Of a stretch of 64,000 nucleotides of DNA, positions 27,710-38,756 are shown one piece after another. Source of the stretch: Ursus arctos (lineage: Eukaryota > Chordata > Mammalia > Carnivora > Ursidae). The stretch spans positions 57,533,689 through 57,597,688 of the forward strand of contig NW_026622797.1 in NCBI RefSeq assembly GCF_023065955.2, in the 5' to 3' direction. The position numbers and the translations under genes were made by a program. Each line of letters opens with the position of its first letter. The first letter of the stretch is position 1. The notes beneath the pieces were generated by a model. It worked only from the letters and a program-made list of their open reading frames with translations, did not search any database and was not told the DNA's origin.

Positions 27710-27927
27710 TGGGGCGCTTGGGTGGCTCAGTTGGTTGAGCCTCTGACTCTTGATTTTGGCTCAGGTTATGATCTCAGGGTCGTAAGATCGAGCCCTATGT
27801 CTGATTCTGTGCTGGGTGTGGAGCCTGCTTAAGATTCTCTCCCTCTCCCTCTGCCCTGCCCGTGGCATGCTCTCTCTCTCTCTCTCTCTCAAAAATAAAT
27901 AAATAAATCTTTAAAAAAACAAATAAC
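27710..27927 (+). mobile_element. SINEC, sense
   Basis: The head GGGGCGCTTGGGTGGCTCAG, a long CT tail and AATAAATAAATAAATCTTT define it. Direct repeats ATGACACTCC (27700-27709) and ATGATACTCC (27928-27937) bracket it with one mismatch. Confidence 0.93.
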
Positions 27928-28427
27928 ATGATACTCCCAACTTAATTTGTTCTCAGGACCTTCTGCAAAATAGGTGAAATTCTAGATCATTTTTAAATGA
28001 GAGCTATGAGATAAATTGTGAAGATATGTTCTTAATTGATAATACAACGGTGTTATCAGGTTACATAAAATATCTTTACACCATTACTCTTTTCCATTTT
28101 CAATACTCTCAACAAAATTTTAAGAGAAGCTGAGATGAGGTCTAGGAGAAATAAGTAGCAGGATTATTAGAAAATATAGAACTTAATATTGCTCTGGGAC
28201 TTTGATTTCATCTTCTTACTGTGAAGGATAGTCTGTTTTTCTCTGAGTCCAATAAAGGGAGGATGTGAAATACATACACAGGTTTTGAAAGATCTGTGGA
28301 AAGAATATTTTAGGGTCTCACACAGGGTATTTGGTATATAATGTGCCCAAGATTTGTAAATTCTTATACAATAATTAATAAAATAGCTAAGACTTATTGA
28401 GCACCTATCTTGGGCCAAGCCAATTTA

Positions 28428-28447
28428 TATATATATATATATATATA
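28428..28447. repeat. (TA)n short tandem repeat
   Basis: About ten TA units just upstream of the young LINE-1 at 28510. Confidence 0.9.
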
Positions 28448-28509
28448 AAGGTATATATACCTGCAACATACAGCATATATAAATACCATTACCTTGAAAG
28501 ACTATGAAG

Positions 28510-28722
28510 CATGAGAGACTATGGACTCTGAGAAACAAACTGAGGGCTTCAGAGGGGAGGGGGTGGGGGAATGGGATAGACTGGTGATGGGTAGTAAGGA
28601 GGGCATGTACTGCATGGTGCACTGGGTGTTATACGCAACTAATGAATCATCTAACCTTACATCAGAAACCAGGGATGTACTGTATGGTGACTAAGATAAT
28701 ATAATAAAAAATCATTAAAAAA
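28510..28722 (+). mobile_element. Young carnivore LINE-1 3' end, sense
   Basis: GAGAGACTATGGACTCTGAG, GCATGGTGCACTGGGTGTTA and AATATAATAAAAAATCATTA then an A tail form a carnivore LINE-1 3' UTR. Flanks AAAGACTATGAAG (28497-28509) and AAAGACTGTGAAG (28723-28735) are the target-site duplication. Strong 5' truncation; no coding part remains. Confidence 0.9.
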
Positions 28723-28829
28723 AAAGACTGTGAAGACAATGCTTTCTCTTTTCATCTTTACATCTCAGGTAACTCCCTTATAAATGCCCTTTGTATCAAG
28801 GATAACTAGTATGAATAAGGATGTCTCAT

Positions 28830-29215
28830 TGCTGCAGAACCATGTTCTCCTTTCCTCTGATCATGCTGCTAGCGTCCGTCTTCTAACCTTTTTGCATCTA
28901 AGTGGGGCCATACGATTAAATGCTGGTCAGTAAGAAGTGGTGAAAGTGATATATAGGCTACTTCTAGACCTGGCCCCCAAATCTCCTGCACTTACCCCAG
29001 CTCTCTTTCTGCAGGCTAGGATTCAGTTTTGGACTCCAAGGCCATAGACTATGGAGAAGCTACTAGATAGGAAGAGTCTAAGTCCCACACTGGTGAGCAG
29101 AATTACCCCCACACCTTATCCTGTGATGTGAATGAAAAACACTTCTGTTGTGTTAAGCTCACTGAAATTTTGGAGTTGTTTGTTATACCAGCTAACATTG
29201 CTTACCCTGACTAAA
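28830..29215 (+). repeat. Probable old LTR or DNA repeat, class uncertain
   Basis: The end GTTGTGTTAAGCTCACTGAA, ATTTTGGAGTTGTTTGTTAT and AGCTAACATTGCTTACCCTG resembles the 3' end of a common mammalian interspersed repeat. I cannot name the family with confidence. Confidence 0.4.
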
Positions 29216-29299
29216 GCAGCTAGTACAAACTCTTCTTTACCAACATAGAAATGCTTCAAAATAATCAATGTAGCTAACATCTATTGAATATTAATTAAA

Positions 29300-29420
29300 T
29301 GCAAGGACTGAAGCTTAGAGAGGGTAAGTTACTAGACCAAGGTCACAAGCTAATGAGCGATAGAACTATGATTGAAAGCTGGGTACAATGGTTTTGAAAC
29401 TCATGCACTGAACTGTTTTA
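29300..29420 (-). repeat. MIR-like fragment, antisense
   Basis: CTGAAGCTTAGAGAGGGTAA and CTAGACCAAGGTCACAAGCT match the complement of the MIR core. Confidence 0.6.
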
Positions 29421-30997
29421 TTTAAATATTGTCTATGAAATGTTCATTTATTATAATTATTTTTGCATTATAGGGGTAAATCATGGGGTGGAATGAGCTT
29501 CAAATAATTTTTGCCCTCATCATAACAAATATTGTGATAAGTAGCGACAAGTAACTATAATTTTCATAGCTGAAAAATCTCAGGCCTTAGGTCACTGGTA
29601 CCCGTTTCAGCACTTCTAACAATGTAAATAGATATGCATCATCTTTATAGGTTTTTTTCCCCACTTGGGCCAGGTTACCTCAACTGAGTGAGACATTACA
29701 TAATAGAATCCACCCACTTTTCTGTTTATGATTTGGCGGGATTACTTTTTATTCCCATTCATTCTACGTCTCCCATGTGACTCTTTGCACCCTAGCTGGC
29801 AAAGGAGTATAGCCTCTGAATCCCAATGGCCAAGGGCCTAGTCATGATGATGGAGGTAGTCTCTGCAAGTTTGGGTGGGTCAGGCCAGGAGAAATGGCAG
29901 ATGAGGGGCAAGATGGCTCTGGGTAGCTCTGCTCATTTTTGCTCCGTGAGAATCCATTCTTTGTACTTGTCTGTTAAGCCTCCTGAAGATCATTATTTAT
30001 CTCCTAAGTAAAATGTATACACTCAAACTCCATTGACCTTAAGGAATTTTGAGTATGATTGTATGTGGTCTTTTCAGAAAAAAACAAAACAAAACAAAAC
30101 AATACCTTGAAAGTGTTAAAAAAAAAAAGTTGTTCTTTTTTTAAGTTAAATTAGAAACAAAAAAATCTGAAAACTCTGGAGCCTATACATATAGAAACAG
30201 TTTTTTGGGGGCCATATGTTCCTCTTTGTAATACAAACGTGTCGAAAGAGCAAATATCTGCAAAAAACAACTACAAAGAATACCATGCGAGTTAATGCAT
30301 ATCGAGCCATTCAGTCACGAAAAAAATTTGGAGTAACCAGCAGTGGGTCTGCCCAGACTCACTCTCTGCGGTGGTGATAAAATCCCAGATGCTGTGCCAG
30401 CCGTGTGTGTGAAGGCTCAGGTCAGGTCGGAGGCACCCTTGGGATGTGTGTGCTTGGGGAGAGGACAAGACCAGCTCAGCCCTGCCATTTGAAAGCTTTG
30501 AACACCCTGTTTGGAATGCTAATGGGTTATACTTTCTGCTTGTAAGGAAGGATGATTTTTGTGCAAAGCATTAAATCATTCCCTTCCCTCCCGTCCTCAC
30601 CCCCCTCCCCACCCAGGGCTTTCCAGTAGTATTTTATCAAATTCTATCGAACGATTCTTTCTGGACTGATTTTTACATTCACATTTGCAGAATATATGCC
30701 ACAATCCACAGGGACATCAGGAAGGCATAATAAGGAAAGCAGGCAAATTCAAAAGAGTAACATGGGAAAGTACTGAAAAGGTTCGTGGGGGAAGAGAGAG
30801 GGGGAGAGCGCCAAGAGAAGGAGGGAGCCGTGGAGCCAGTAAAGTCAATGTTATCTGTGCTAGGCTGAAGCACAGAGTTCCCGGGCTCGTAGTGGACCTT
30901 CACCCATGACCATGGCAATGTCAATATTAGCTGTGGGTTCGACTCCAGTTATAAGATGTTAATTTATATATAGAACACATATTGCAAACAGAGAAAG

Positions 30998-31039
<42 letters not shown>

Positions 31040-31370
31040 ATCTGACAGACCTTCAGAGGGAATCGTGTTAACTAGCAATTTCACACATCTTCAGCTGAAT
31101 GATAAATAGTGTTAAATGATGTGCCTGGAGCAGAATGAGATTCTCAAGGGCCTCCCACACCCTTAAAGGAGAAAGAAGTTTATCTCATTTAACGCAGGGA
31201 GTGTAGTGTTTTTGCAGTCGTATCTTTGGAAACTGATAATCCATAGATAGCATATGTCGATGATAACCAGGGTATTTTTTACCCAGGGCTTTCTTTTCTA
31301 ACTAGGCTGTGAATAGTTTATACTCAAGGAACTCTGAGTTTCTCGAACTCGTATTTCTTCTCATCTTGAA
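29421..31370 (+). other. Intergenic stretch, unique, no gene recognised
   Basis: Contains an AAAAC repeat (30077-30101) and a TG microsatellite (30999-31037). The block 30330-30560 is unique and of mixed composition. Nothing else was recognised. Confidence 0.4.
30999..31037. repeat. (TG)n microsatellite
   Basis: About 19 uninterrupted TG units. Confidence 0.97.
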
Positions 31371-31990
31371 GTGGAGTTTTTCGGGGTACTTAGTCGCGTT
31401 CCCTGGGGTCGATGTCGAGGCTCCTTTGCTGAGGACCAGAGAGGAAACGTGCGTTCTCGGACTTGCCGCGGTGCGTTCTTGTCCGTCTTGCGCCAGTCAG
31501 GCTCTTCTCGTCCGGAGCCGGGGCTAATCATACCCAGGCTTCTGCTCTCAGCCGAGGCTGCCGCTGTGTCGTCCTACGAAAACTCCTTGAATCTGTTACC
31601 AGCCCTAGTTTCTCCTAATCTTTCAACGTCTGTTCTTCCATCCCAGCTGTTGAACCTTTTGTTGCCCTGGCAGTTCCATAAACAGAGCTGTGTAGTTAAG
31701 AGCAGAGTCACCTCTTTGAAAACCAGTGTGTTAATTGCCAGCATATGTGCTGTTGGAAAGCCACGCAAGGCCATCCACACGAGAGTGCGCCCACGGCACC
31801 TGGCAGTGTGTCCACGGACTGCGGCAATGACCAGGAGAAACACGGCAGAGGGGAGACTTACCGGTACCACTTAGGCACGACTTGAACTTGTCTCCCTTCC
31901 AGCTAAAGATGGAAGCTGATACTCTAGTACCTAGCATCTTCGGCATGCTAAGTCTGGTCCGGCAGCAGACCCGACTGGCGTACACAACCG
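31371..31990. promoter_or_regulatory. CpG-rich unique block, candidate regulatory element or unannotated exon
   Basis: Between 31380 and 31590 I count roughly 20 CpG in about 210 bp (TTAGTCGCGTTCCC, TTGCCGCGGTGCGTTC, CTCGTCCGGAGCCGGGG and neighbours), against near-absence in most of this interval. A second cluster lies at 31765-31990. A 167-codon + frame spans 31371-31874 but begins at GTG, has no domain I recognise, and overlaps other frames, so coding is not supported. No repeat family was recognised. Confidence 0.35.
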
Positions 31991-32639
31991 TTATCTGCCA
32001 GATGCCCCCGGTTTGAGAAAGCTCTGGATTTGACTGTGTCTATCAGACCCGGCACCAAGCTGCTATCACACAACTGAACCATTTTATTTTTCATGACAAT
32101 TTTATATCACTTCCAGACTTGCAAACTTTTTTCCGTTTTATTGAAAATTCTTGGTTTACTTGTTGGCAGATCAAACGCTGTTCTTAAGTGCACATATTTT
32201 AAAATTAACTGTCCTTTAACTCCAGTGAACGGACCTGGTGGGGAAGCTTTTTACCCCCAACACAAACTCTTTTAATTCTTCCTCAACTCTTATGAGTAAG
32301 GAAAAGCCTAATTCCCAGGACCCGAGGGTTGAGTGTCTCTCTACATATGGTGTACAGGGTGTGTGCCTGACTGCTTTCGGAAGCAATACTTTTTCAAGTC
32401 TTGTGTTGTCAGTGAATTTGTATGTTTCCTAGACTTTGTTAGTGCACTGATTTAAACTGCAGTTTTAAGTTGGAAGATCTTTACTTTACCTCGTGGGAAA
32501 GGTGGGTGATACTTGATTACATAGAAGAGGCACTTGGTCATATGTGACTGCCACTCAGGGCGACATCAGTTTTCTCCCGGACTCTGGATTGGACAGACTG
32601 ATTATTCTCAGGGCTCCACTGTGATTCCTTAGGTTGAAA

Positions 32640-32815
32640 ACCTAGCTAGCTGTGTGACCTTTGAAAATTTACTTAACCTTTTTAAGCCTCAGCTTCATAG
32701 TTTGCAAAGTGGAGATGAAACTAGGACTTAATTGTGGGGTTGTCAAGATTATAAATTGAGTTATTACAGCCAAAAAACCTAGAACATTGTCTCAGAAAAT
32801 GTTAGCAATTATTGT
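32640..32815 (+). repeat. MIR SINE, sense
   Basis: CTAGCTAGCTGTGTGACCTT, TTAAGCCTCAGCTTCATAGT and GGGGTTGTCAAGATTATAAA follow MIR order. Confidence 0.8.
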
Positions 32816-33119
32816 TAAGGGGGACCATATCTGAAAGATAATCTTCAAAGCATTTTTTCTTATTAAAAATTAGTTCATCTAGTCAGACAAGAGGGGAAGA
32901 AGTCTCTCATTGCATCTTCTTCTCTGAAGTGAGAATATGATATTCTACAAACCACGGCAATTCTGCTCCATTAATTTGCACCTTAGGCCTTTCCATTATC
33001 AGTATTAGTAATGGCATTTGACAATCTTCCTACATCTGTGGGACTGTATGGTGTGTCTGTTTTCTCAAGACACAATGTCAACTCCTTAACCCCTGTGCTC
33101 CCTATGGCTCCTTAGGAAC

Positions 33120-33560
33120 TATCTCTCAGCTCCACAGGGTGGGCCCTCGGAGGTCATATTTATATGCCCTTACCTAACTCTTTAGCCAATGCTGTCAGGA
33201 CACCCGAGCTAAAATGGACCAATCACATTCTTTCTCCCAAAAATTTGGCTTTGGGACTAAGACTTTTAGTCACTGCATGTGGCTGGTACTGTAACATGTA
33301 AACCTGGGAGCCACGGGGCCGCCATATTGGGCCATTGGTGCATAGAAGTAGAGAAAGCTTGTCTGGAGAGAGAGGAAAGAATGGAGCAGACAAAAGAAGC
33401 CAAGATGTGACTAAGAGAGATTTGAAGAGAACTGACCTACAGAATTCCTGGTGGCTTGGCAGTTCTAGCTGTATTCTTGCCCCTCAGTTTTATGAAGCCT
33501 TTTCTGTCTATATAATTAATTCTCTGTTTTTACTTTAGGTAGCAATTTGAGTAACAATCA
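33120..33560 (+). repeat. Probable old ERVL-type LTR
   Basis: GACCAATCACATTCTTTCTC, CCTGGGAGCCACGGGGCCGC, a purine-rich AGAGAAAGCTTG to AAGAGAGATTTGAAGAGAAC middle and the ATATAATTAATTCTCTGTTT end resemble the layout of mammalian endogenous-retrovirus LTRs. No internal viral genes are present. Family and ends are uncertain. Confidence 0.42.
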
Positions 33561-33749
33561 AATACCTTAAAGATTCTGGGTTCTGATCGGTGATGATTTC
33601 AGATCAAGTTCACAAGTCCACTGCCATCAACCCACAGGCCTCTACCACTCACCTGTGACCTCTGTCATTCTATTGCGTTTATTTATTTATTTATGTATTT
33701 ATTATTTCTGGTGCAGTGGTACTTGATCTCCACGTGCGCTTCAAACAGT

Positions 33750-33780
33750 TGTTTTGTTTGTTTGTTTGTTTGTTTGTTTT
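33750..33780. repeat. (TTTG)n short tandem repeat
   Basis: About seven units; a TTTA-rich run lies at 33679-33704 just upstream. Confidence 0.93.
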
Positions 33781-34846
33781 AACACTTGGGACATCTGATC
33801 TGGTTTAGTTGTACAAATTTGGAATTAGTCTAATTTTATAATTGAGCTAAGAGTGTAAGAAATGATGATTGATTATATTCATTTATTTCTAACCTAGTGT
33901 TTGAGAGGTGCCTCAAATTCTGTAAAGAATATTTATAATAGTGCTAATTCATGTTTAAGAAAGAAACCGTGTCACATTTCTGGTATCAACTAAAGTCGAA
34001 TCTCAGAGCAGAGAGGAATCCTCCCTTTGGGCAGCGCCGAAACCCAGACGAGAGGATGGTTATAGCCGAATTTCCCAAAGTATATTCCTTAGGACCCTTG
34101 TTTTCAGATATTCATGAATGTAATGAATAAAAAAGGTCCATGTTCAAATATTCTGTGAAATACTGAATTTAAACACAGTTCAGGTCTTTTCTTTATTGAA
34201 GCGTTTTCAAGACTTTAGACAATGATACACATTGTGATCCTCCATTTGGTGTAGAGTTGTGGTCATTCCTGAAGAAATTGACCATGGAATTCTTTTTCTG
34301 TAGAGAACGTTTTTCAGGACAAGTGTTCCATGGGACGTATTCTGGGTGTATTGTCATAAGGGAAGTACTTGGGTAACACTGGCGTTTCCTGGGGTGGCTT
34401 GGCTTGTCCTGCTCTCTTATTGCTTACACATGGCTCTTTCATTTATGAATGCTGCCAAAATCCCTTTGGAATCATAGGTATTTTTAATCGGTACCAGCTT
34501 TTAGTGACACTGGCAATAATGAAACAGTATTCCTAAAGGCACGTCTGGGGACACGTAGATGACCCATACTCGATTACAAAGTCCTTGCAGTGTGTCATTC
34601 ATTCTCGGATCTCTATGACAGGGCCTGTTGATACCTAGCATATAAGGTGAGTTGAATTATTGATTTCCGAAGATCTAGAATTAAATATTGTTCATTCTTT
34701 CAACAATTAGGGAACTGCATTTCTTTTTCCAACAACAAACTCCTTTTAAACATTAATTTTGATGTTACAAAGCTATAGCTAAACTGGCTACCTCAAGTGG
34801 CACCATTTTAGTTCTCGGAGAGAGACTGCCAGCAAGTGCGTTATTT

Positions 34847-34893
<47 letters not shown>

Positions 34894-35500
34894 AATGTCT
34901 TTCAAATTTAGTGAAATATCTGTTCTGCCTTTGTTAAAGGAACTAACTGGAAATCTTTATGAGTCAGAGAAATCAAGATTTTGTTTTGGCACTACTAAGA
35001 GGGCCTTAAGTAACAGACCATCAATATGATAATTTAATAAAATTGTAAGAGAATGAGATGCAGAACAGTTCCCTGTAAGATCTTGTTGTTCTTATATCAT
35101 TAGTGGAATGGAGTCTGGCAGTATAAAAACAAGCTGGGCGAAGTTAAGATGCTTTAGATAACATAAGTATTCATACTTATAATGCATATAACATATGCCC
35201 TGCATTTTAATTTATGGGCTTAAGGGAACAGTGATTAAGTAGGAGAGAGAAGAGCTTTCTAAACACCTTCTGGGGAGTGATTTCTATTCTTTGCTGTCAC
35301 ATCTCCAATTATTCTTTCTCTTCAAATGCTTATTCTCATTCTTTGAGTTTTCCTGGTACAGGTGGCTGCCATTTGTAGAGCTATCAATTTTGCTGCCCCC
35401 TTTTAAGACGGCTATTATTTATGCCAGTTCCTGCTTATCCTTCTTTTGATTCGTTTGGACAAGAACAGCCACAAAACATTTTAAACAGCTTCACAAAAAA
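33781..35500 (+). other. Intergenic stretch, AT-rich, nothing recognised
   Basis: Apart from the TTTA repeat, no interspersed repeat or gene was recognised. A possible L2-tail remnant lies near 34600-34660. Confidence 0.4.
34846..34890. repeat. (TTTA)n microsatellite
   Basis: About ten uninterrupted TTTA units, likely length-variable. Confidence 0.96.
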
Positions 35501-37580
35501 GGTTAACTTTAAGGATCACGTGTTATGATGCGTAGCCTCCAAATGAAATGTGTGATCGGCTCCAGCACACCTCTCAAGGATTGTGGCTTTAACATGCTTT
35601 TAATTTGAGCCACCCTTCTAGATGCCCACAGTGCGGGGACCCGGGGACCTGGGGAGCCGGTGCGGCCACGCGGGGCCACGCCAGCAAGGCTGTCCGGCCG
35701 AGGGGCCGCCAACCTGCGCTCTGGCGGGGGGGAGGTTGTTTTCCTCCTCGAGACAATGTGGGACTCGTGTCACTTGGAAGAATGGCTTTCCGTCTGTGAC
35801 TCGCCGCTGCATGTTCTGCTCTGCCCAATCACTCGGTTTTAAGTTTGTTATTCAGAATTAATGTCAGGTTGCATAGTCTGTTAAACCATAAATTACCACT
35901 CCTTGTCTTGGTACTGAAAGAGATTACTTAGCCATTCACAATTTTCCATGGGATGTTCTCCAGATGTGTGCGAGCTGAGGTCTCCTGACGCCTCTCTCCC
36001 GTGGGCGACGCCGGCCTCTTGTTGAAGAAACAAAGAACTGGGAAATATATACATCAACGTTCAAGCACGCAGGGCCTCCGACGACATTAAGATGCCTTCG
36101 CACTCCCACCGAGTCCATCTGCGCTGGCGAACAATGCCCCTACTGTGCTGACAGGTACCACTGCTGTCCTCGCCCCCGCCTCGACGGATAATTTTATGCT
36201 AATCCCCGAATTGTTCGAGGAGCCTTTAACAGGCAGCTGCCTTTCTCTGTCTTTTGAGGTACCAACTGATGTTACAACTTGGAAAGCCCATAGACGCAGG
36301 CGATGGTGTCTTTAAACAAGTCGGCACGTCGGGTTTTCTAATATGCTCAGGACAAGGTTCTCTGGGGTCCGCCCTGAAATCGGGCGGCGGATTCTTGATC
36401 TCAAAGTGGCCCAGAGGAGATAGCCATTAAGACGACGTTACCTCTAATCCAATTTCCCATAATCTCAAACTCTGGCCAAAAGCAAATGTTGAACCTGTAG
36501 CTGAGCCTGGTCTTTTGAATACCAGCCCGAGACCCATCGTGTATTATCTTCACTGTTTTGGGGAGAGGCCGATTGTTTGCAAAATATCTTTGGGTTGCCA
36601 TTAGTTGGGGTTTAATCCTTTAGAAATATTCAGAGCTCAGGCCTATTCAGGCACGCCGGGCTGGCTCCTCGCAGCAGCTCGGCTCGACCCGCGTCCAGGC
36701 TTGTGTACTCAGGCCCCACTGATTTTGTTCAGGTTCACGATCAGGCGAGACAGCGCTGTCAATTCAAAAAGACGTTCTTTTTTCAAACTATTGATCTCCG
36801 TTGCTCTTGCAAATCCTTTCGTATTGGCTCTCAGGATTACTATAATGCTATAATCATTCTGTTAAGGATTCAGATTTGTGGTGGGCTGAGAGATGGGAAC
36901 ATCAAAAGGACTGAAATGCCCTTGAAGCAATCAATTTTTGTTCATCAAATACAAATGCTGAGAGGCTGCTTTCGGCTAATAATTTATAACTGAATTAATG
37001 ACACATGGCTTCCGTCAGTCTTTTTTTCCTTGAGTTGTTTTCCCCCTCCTCTTCGATGATCTGATTTTATATTCCGGGAAGTGAATTGGAATCGCTTCGT
37101 GTTCTGAACAAGAGGAATGCTTTGGGGAGTGAAAAAGCTCCTTTCGCTTGCTTTCAAACTTCTCAGGCAGTACAAATCTTCCTCCTCCTTTGGGCTCTAT
37201 GAGAAGGTGAATCCCAACACGATATCTGCTCCACTTCCTCTGGGAACAAAAAAAATGCCCTTGTGGTTACGGTGTGGGTCACTTCCTGACAGAAGCCTCC
37301 ACCAGCAAAACAATTTCGGTTAAAATCACAAGTGGCCTGCTGTGTCTCTAACACGTTTACATTAAACAGTTCCAACAAACACAAGTTTATTAATCATAAG
37401 ATGATGATGTTATAGGACAGGACCTTCTTTGGTGTTAATTAACACAAATTGTAGATGTCTGTGAACACCATGATTAAAACTACTAAGCATTTAAAAAGCC
37501 CCGAAGGCTCGAAGTTATTTTCAGTTGCATTTCTCACTCATCATCTTCTGTTTTCTAAGTGAGAATGTCGATGTTTATAA
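35501..37580. promoter_or_regulatory. Repeat-free block with CpG cluster, candidate distal enhancer of SIM1
   Basis: No repeat is recognisable across about 2.1 kb. A dense CpG core lies at 35628-35735 (TGCGGCCACGCGGGGCCACG, TGTCCGGCCGAGGGGCCGCC; about 13 CpG in 110 bp), with further CpG to about 36770. The 3' part (37000-37580) is AT-rich and holds a RUNX-like TGTGGTTA near 37263 and the palindrome GTGTTAATTAACAC at 37432-37445. Many short frames overlap here on both strands, which reflects base composition, not coding. Enhancer function is inference from composition, lack of repeats and position downstream of SIM1. Confidence 0.35.
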
Positions 37581-38508
37581 CTGCGACTGTGAGGAAATCT
37601 TCCAATGGGAGCACTGAATGTCTGTACGCCTCTTATGTCCAGGAAGCTTCACAGTTAATCATAAACATAACTATGAAGAAAGTTCTAAATGTGACATGAG
37701 CAGGGTGTAGAAGAGCCACAGAAGCCCAACAAAACATGTGGAGTTGGTTTGGTCTCTACCTATACGGAAACTGGGATTACTTAGGTAGAAACAGTTGAAA
37801 ATTTTTTTTACTCAATCAGTTATAAGACTATGGAAGTTAATAATGTGAATAAAATGGCGGACAAGTAAAGTAGTTGAGAAAAAAATGGTTTCTAAATATT
37901 TGAAGAGCATTTGTATACACGTGAAAATGGAGTTCCTAATTGTGTGTAATGCCTGTTTAGTTTTGGTAACAGTTAACGGTTACTTTTGTTAGTTCAATCT
38001 GAGTTACTATCATATTTGAAAATAATAGATTCTTTTTAAAAAAAAAAAGTAGTCTGCAATGAAGAACTTTACTAATTCACAATAACTCTTAACCCCGTTT
38101 CATTCCTATTTCGGTTCAAATAATTGGCAACAGATACTTATTGAATGCCTCCTATATCATCTTTGAATTTCCGGTGCCTGGCATCAAGCCTGGTACATGG
38201 TAGGCATTCAGAAAAAATTTTCCTGAAAGAATGAAAGACATGCTTTGTGTAGATTTTTGATGTCAATCAAAACATTGCAAGATTTTGAGTCAAATTAATA
38301 CTTTAGATTTCCTGATCGAACAGATTAAAAAAGAGAACCATCTCTCAAAGTCTGAAAATGTTGGTCTCCCTTCTCTTGCAAGAGTAGACAAAAATTCATA
38401 GAAATACAGCTATGTCATCTTTGTCTTTTGGCAACAGGAAACATGAAAGCTGAAGACTGCCCTCTAGAAGGGCATGCACTCCAAGTTATGGTTTTTGGAC
38501 TCCAAGAA
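37581..38508 (+). other. Intergenic stretch with possible L2 fragment
   Basis: Mostly unassigned. At 38110-38235, CAGATACTTATTGAATGCCT and TGGTACATGGTAGGCATTCA resemble an L2 or related 3' piece. Confidence 0.4.
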
Positions 38509-38524
38509 AAGTTATTTTGCATGT

Positions 38525-38740
38525 TGGGGCACGTGGGTGGCTCAGTCGGTTAAGCATCTGACTCTTGGTTTCAGCTCAGGTTATGATACCAGGGTCTTCA
38601 GATCCAGCTCCACATCGAGCCCCACGTTAGGCTCCACACTTGGCATGGAGTCAGCTTGAGGATTTTCTCTGCCCCTCCCCACACTCATGCATGATCTCTC
38701 TCTTTCTCTCTCAAATAAATAAATGAGATCTTTCTTTAAA
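38525..38740 (+). mobile_element. SINEC, sense
   Basis: The head GGGGCACGTGGGTGGCTCAG, the box-B-like GGTTAAGCATCTGACTC and the tail CAAATAAATAAATGAGATC identify it. Flanks AAGTTATTTTGCATGT (38509-38524) and AAGTCATTTTCCATGT (38741-38756) are a duplication with two mismatches. Confidence 0.93.
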
Positions 38741-38756
38741 AAGTCATTTTCCATGT

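Noticed and set aside
31371..31874. 167-codon + strand frame as a new protein gene
   Set aside because: It starts with GTG, shows no recognised domain, overlaps frames on the other strand, and its length is explained by CpG-rich composition. Kept only as part of a candidate regulatory block.
33120..33560. Endogenous retrovirus with coding regions
   Set aside because: Only LTR-like sequence is visible; no gag, pol or env frame follows here or next to the other LTRs.
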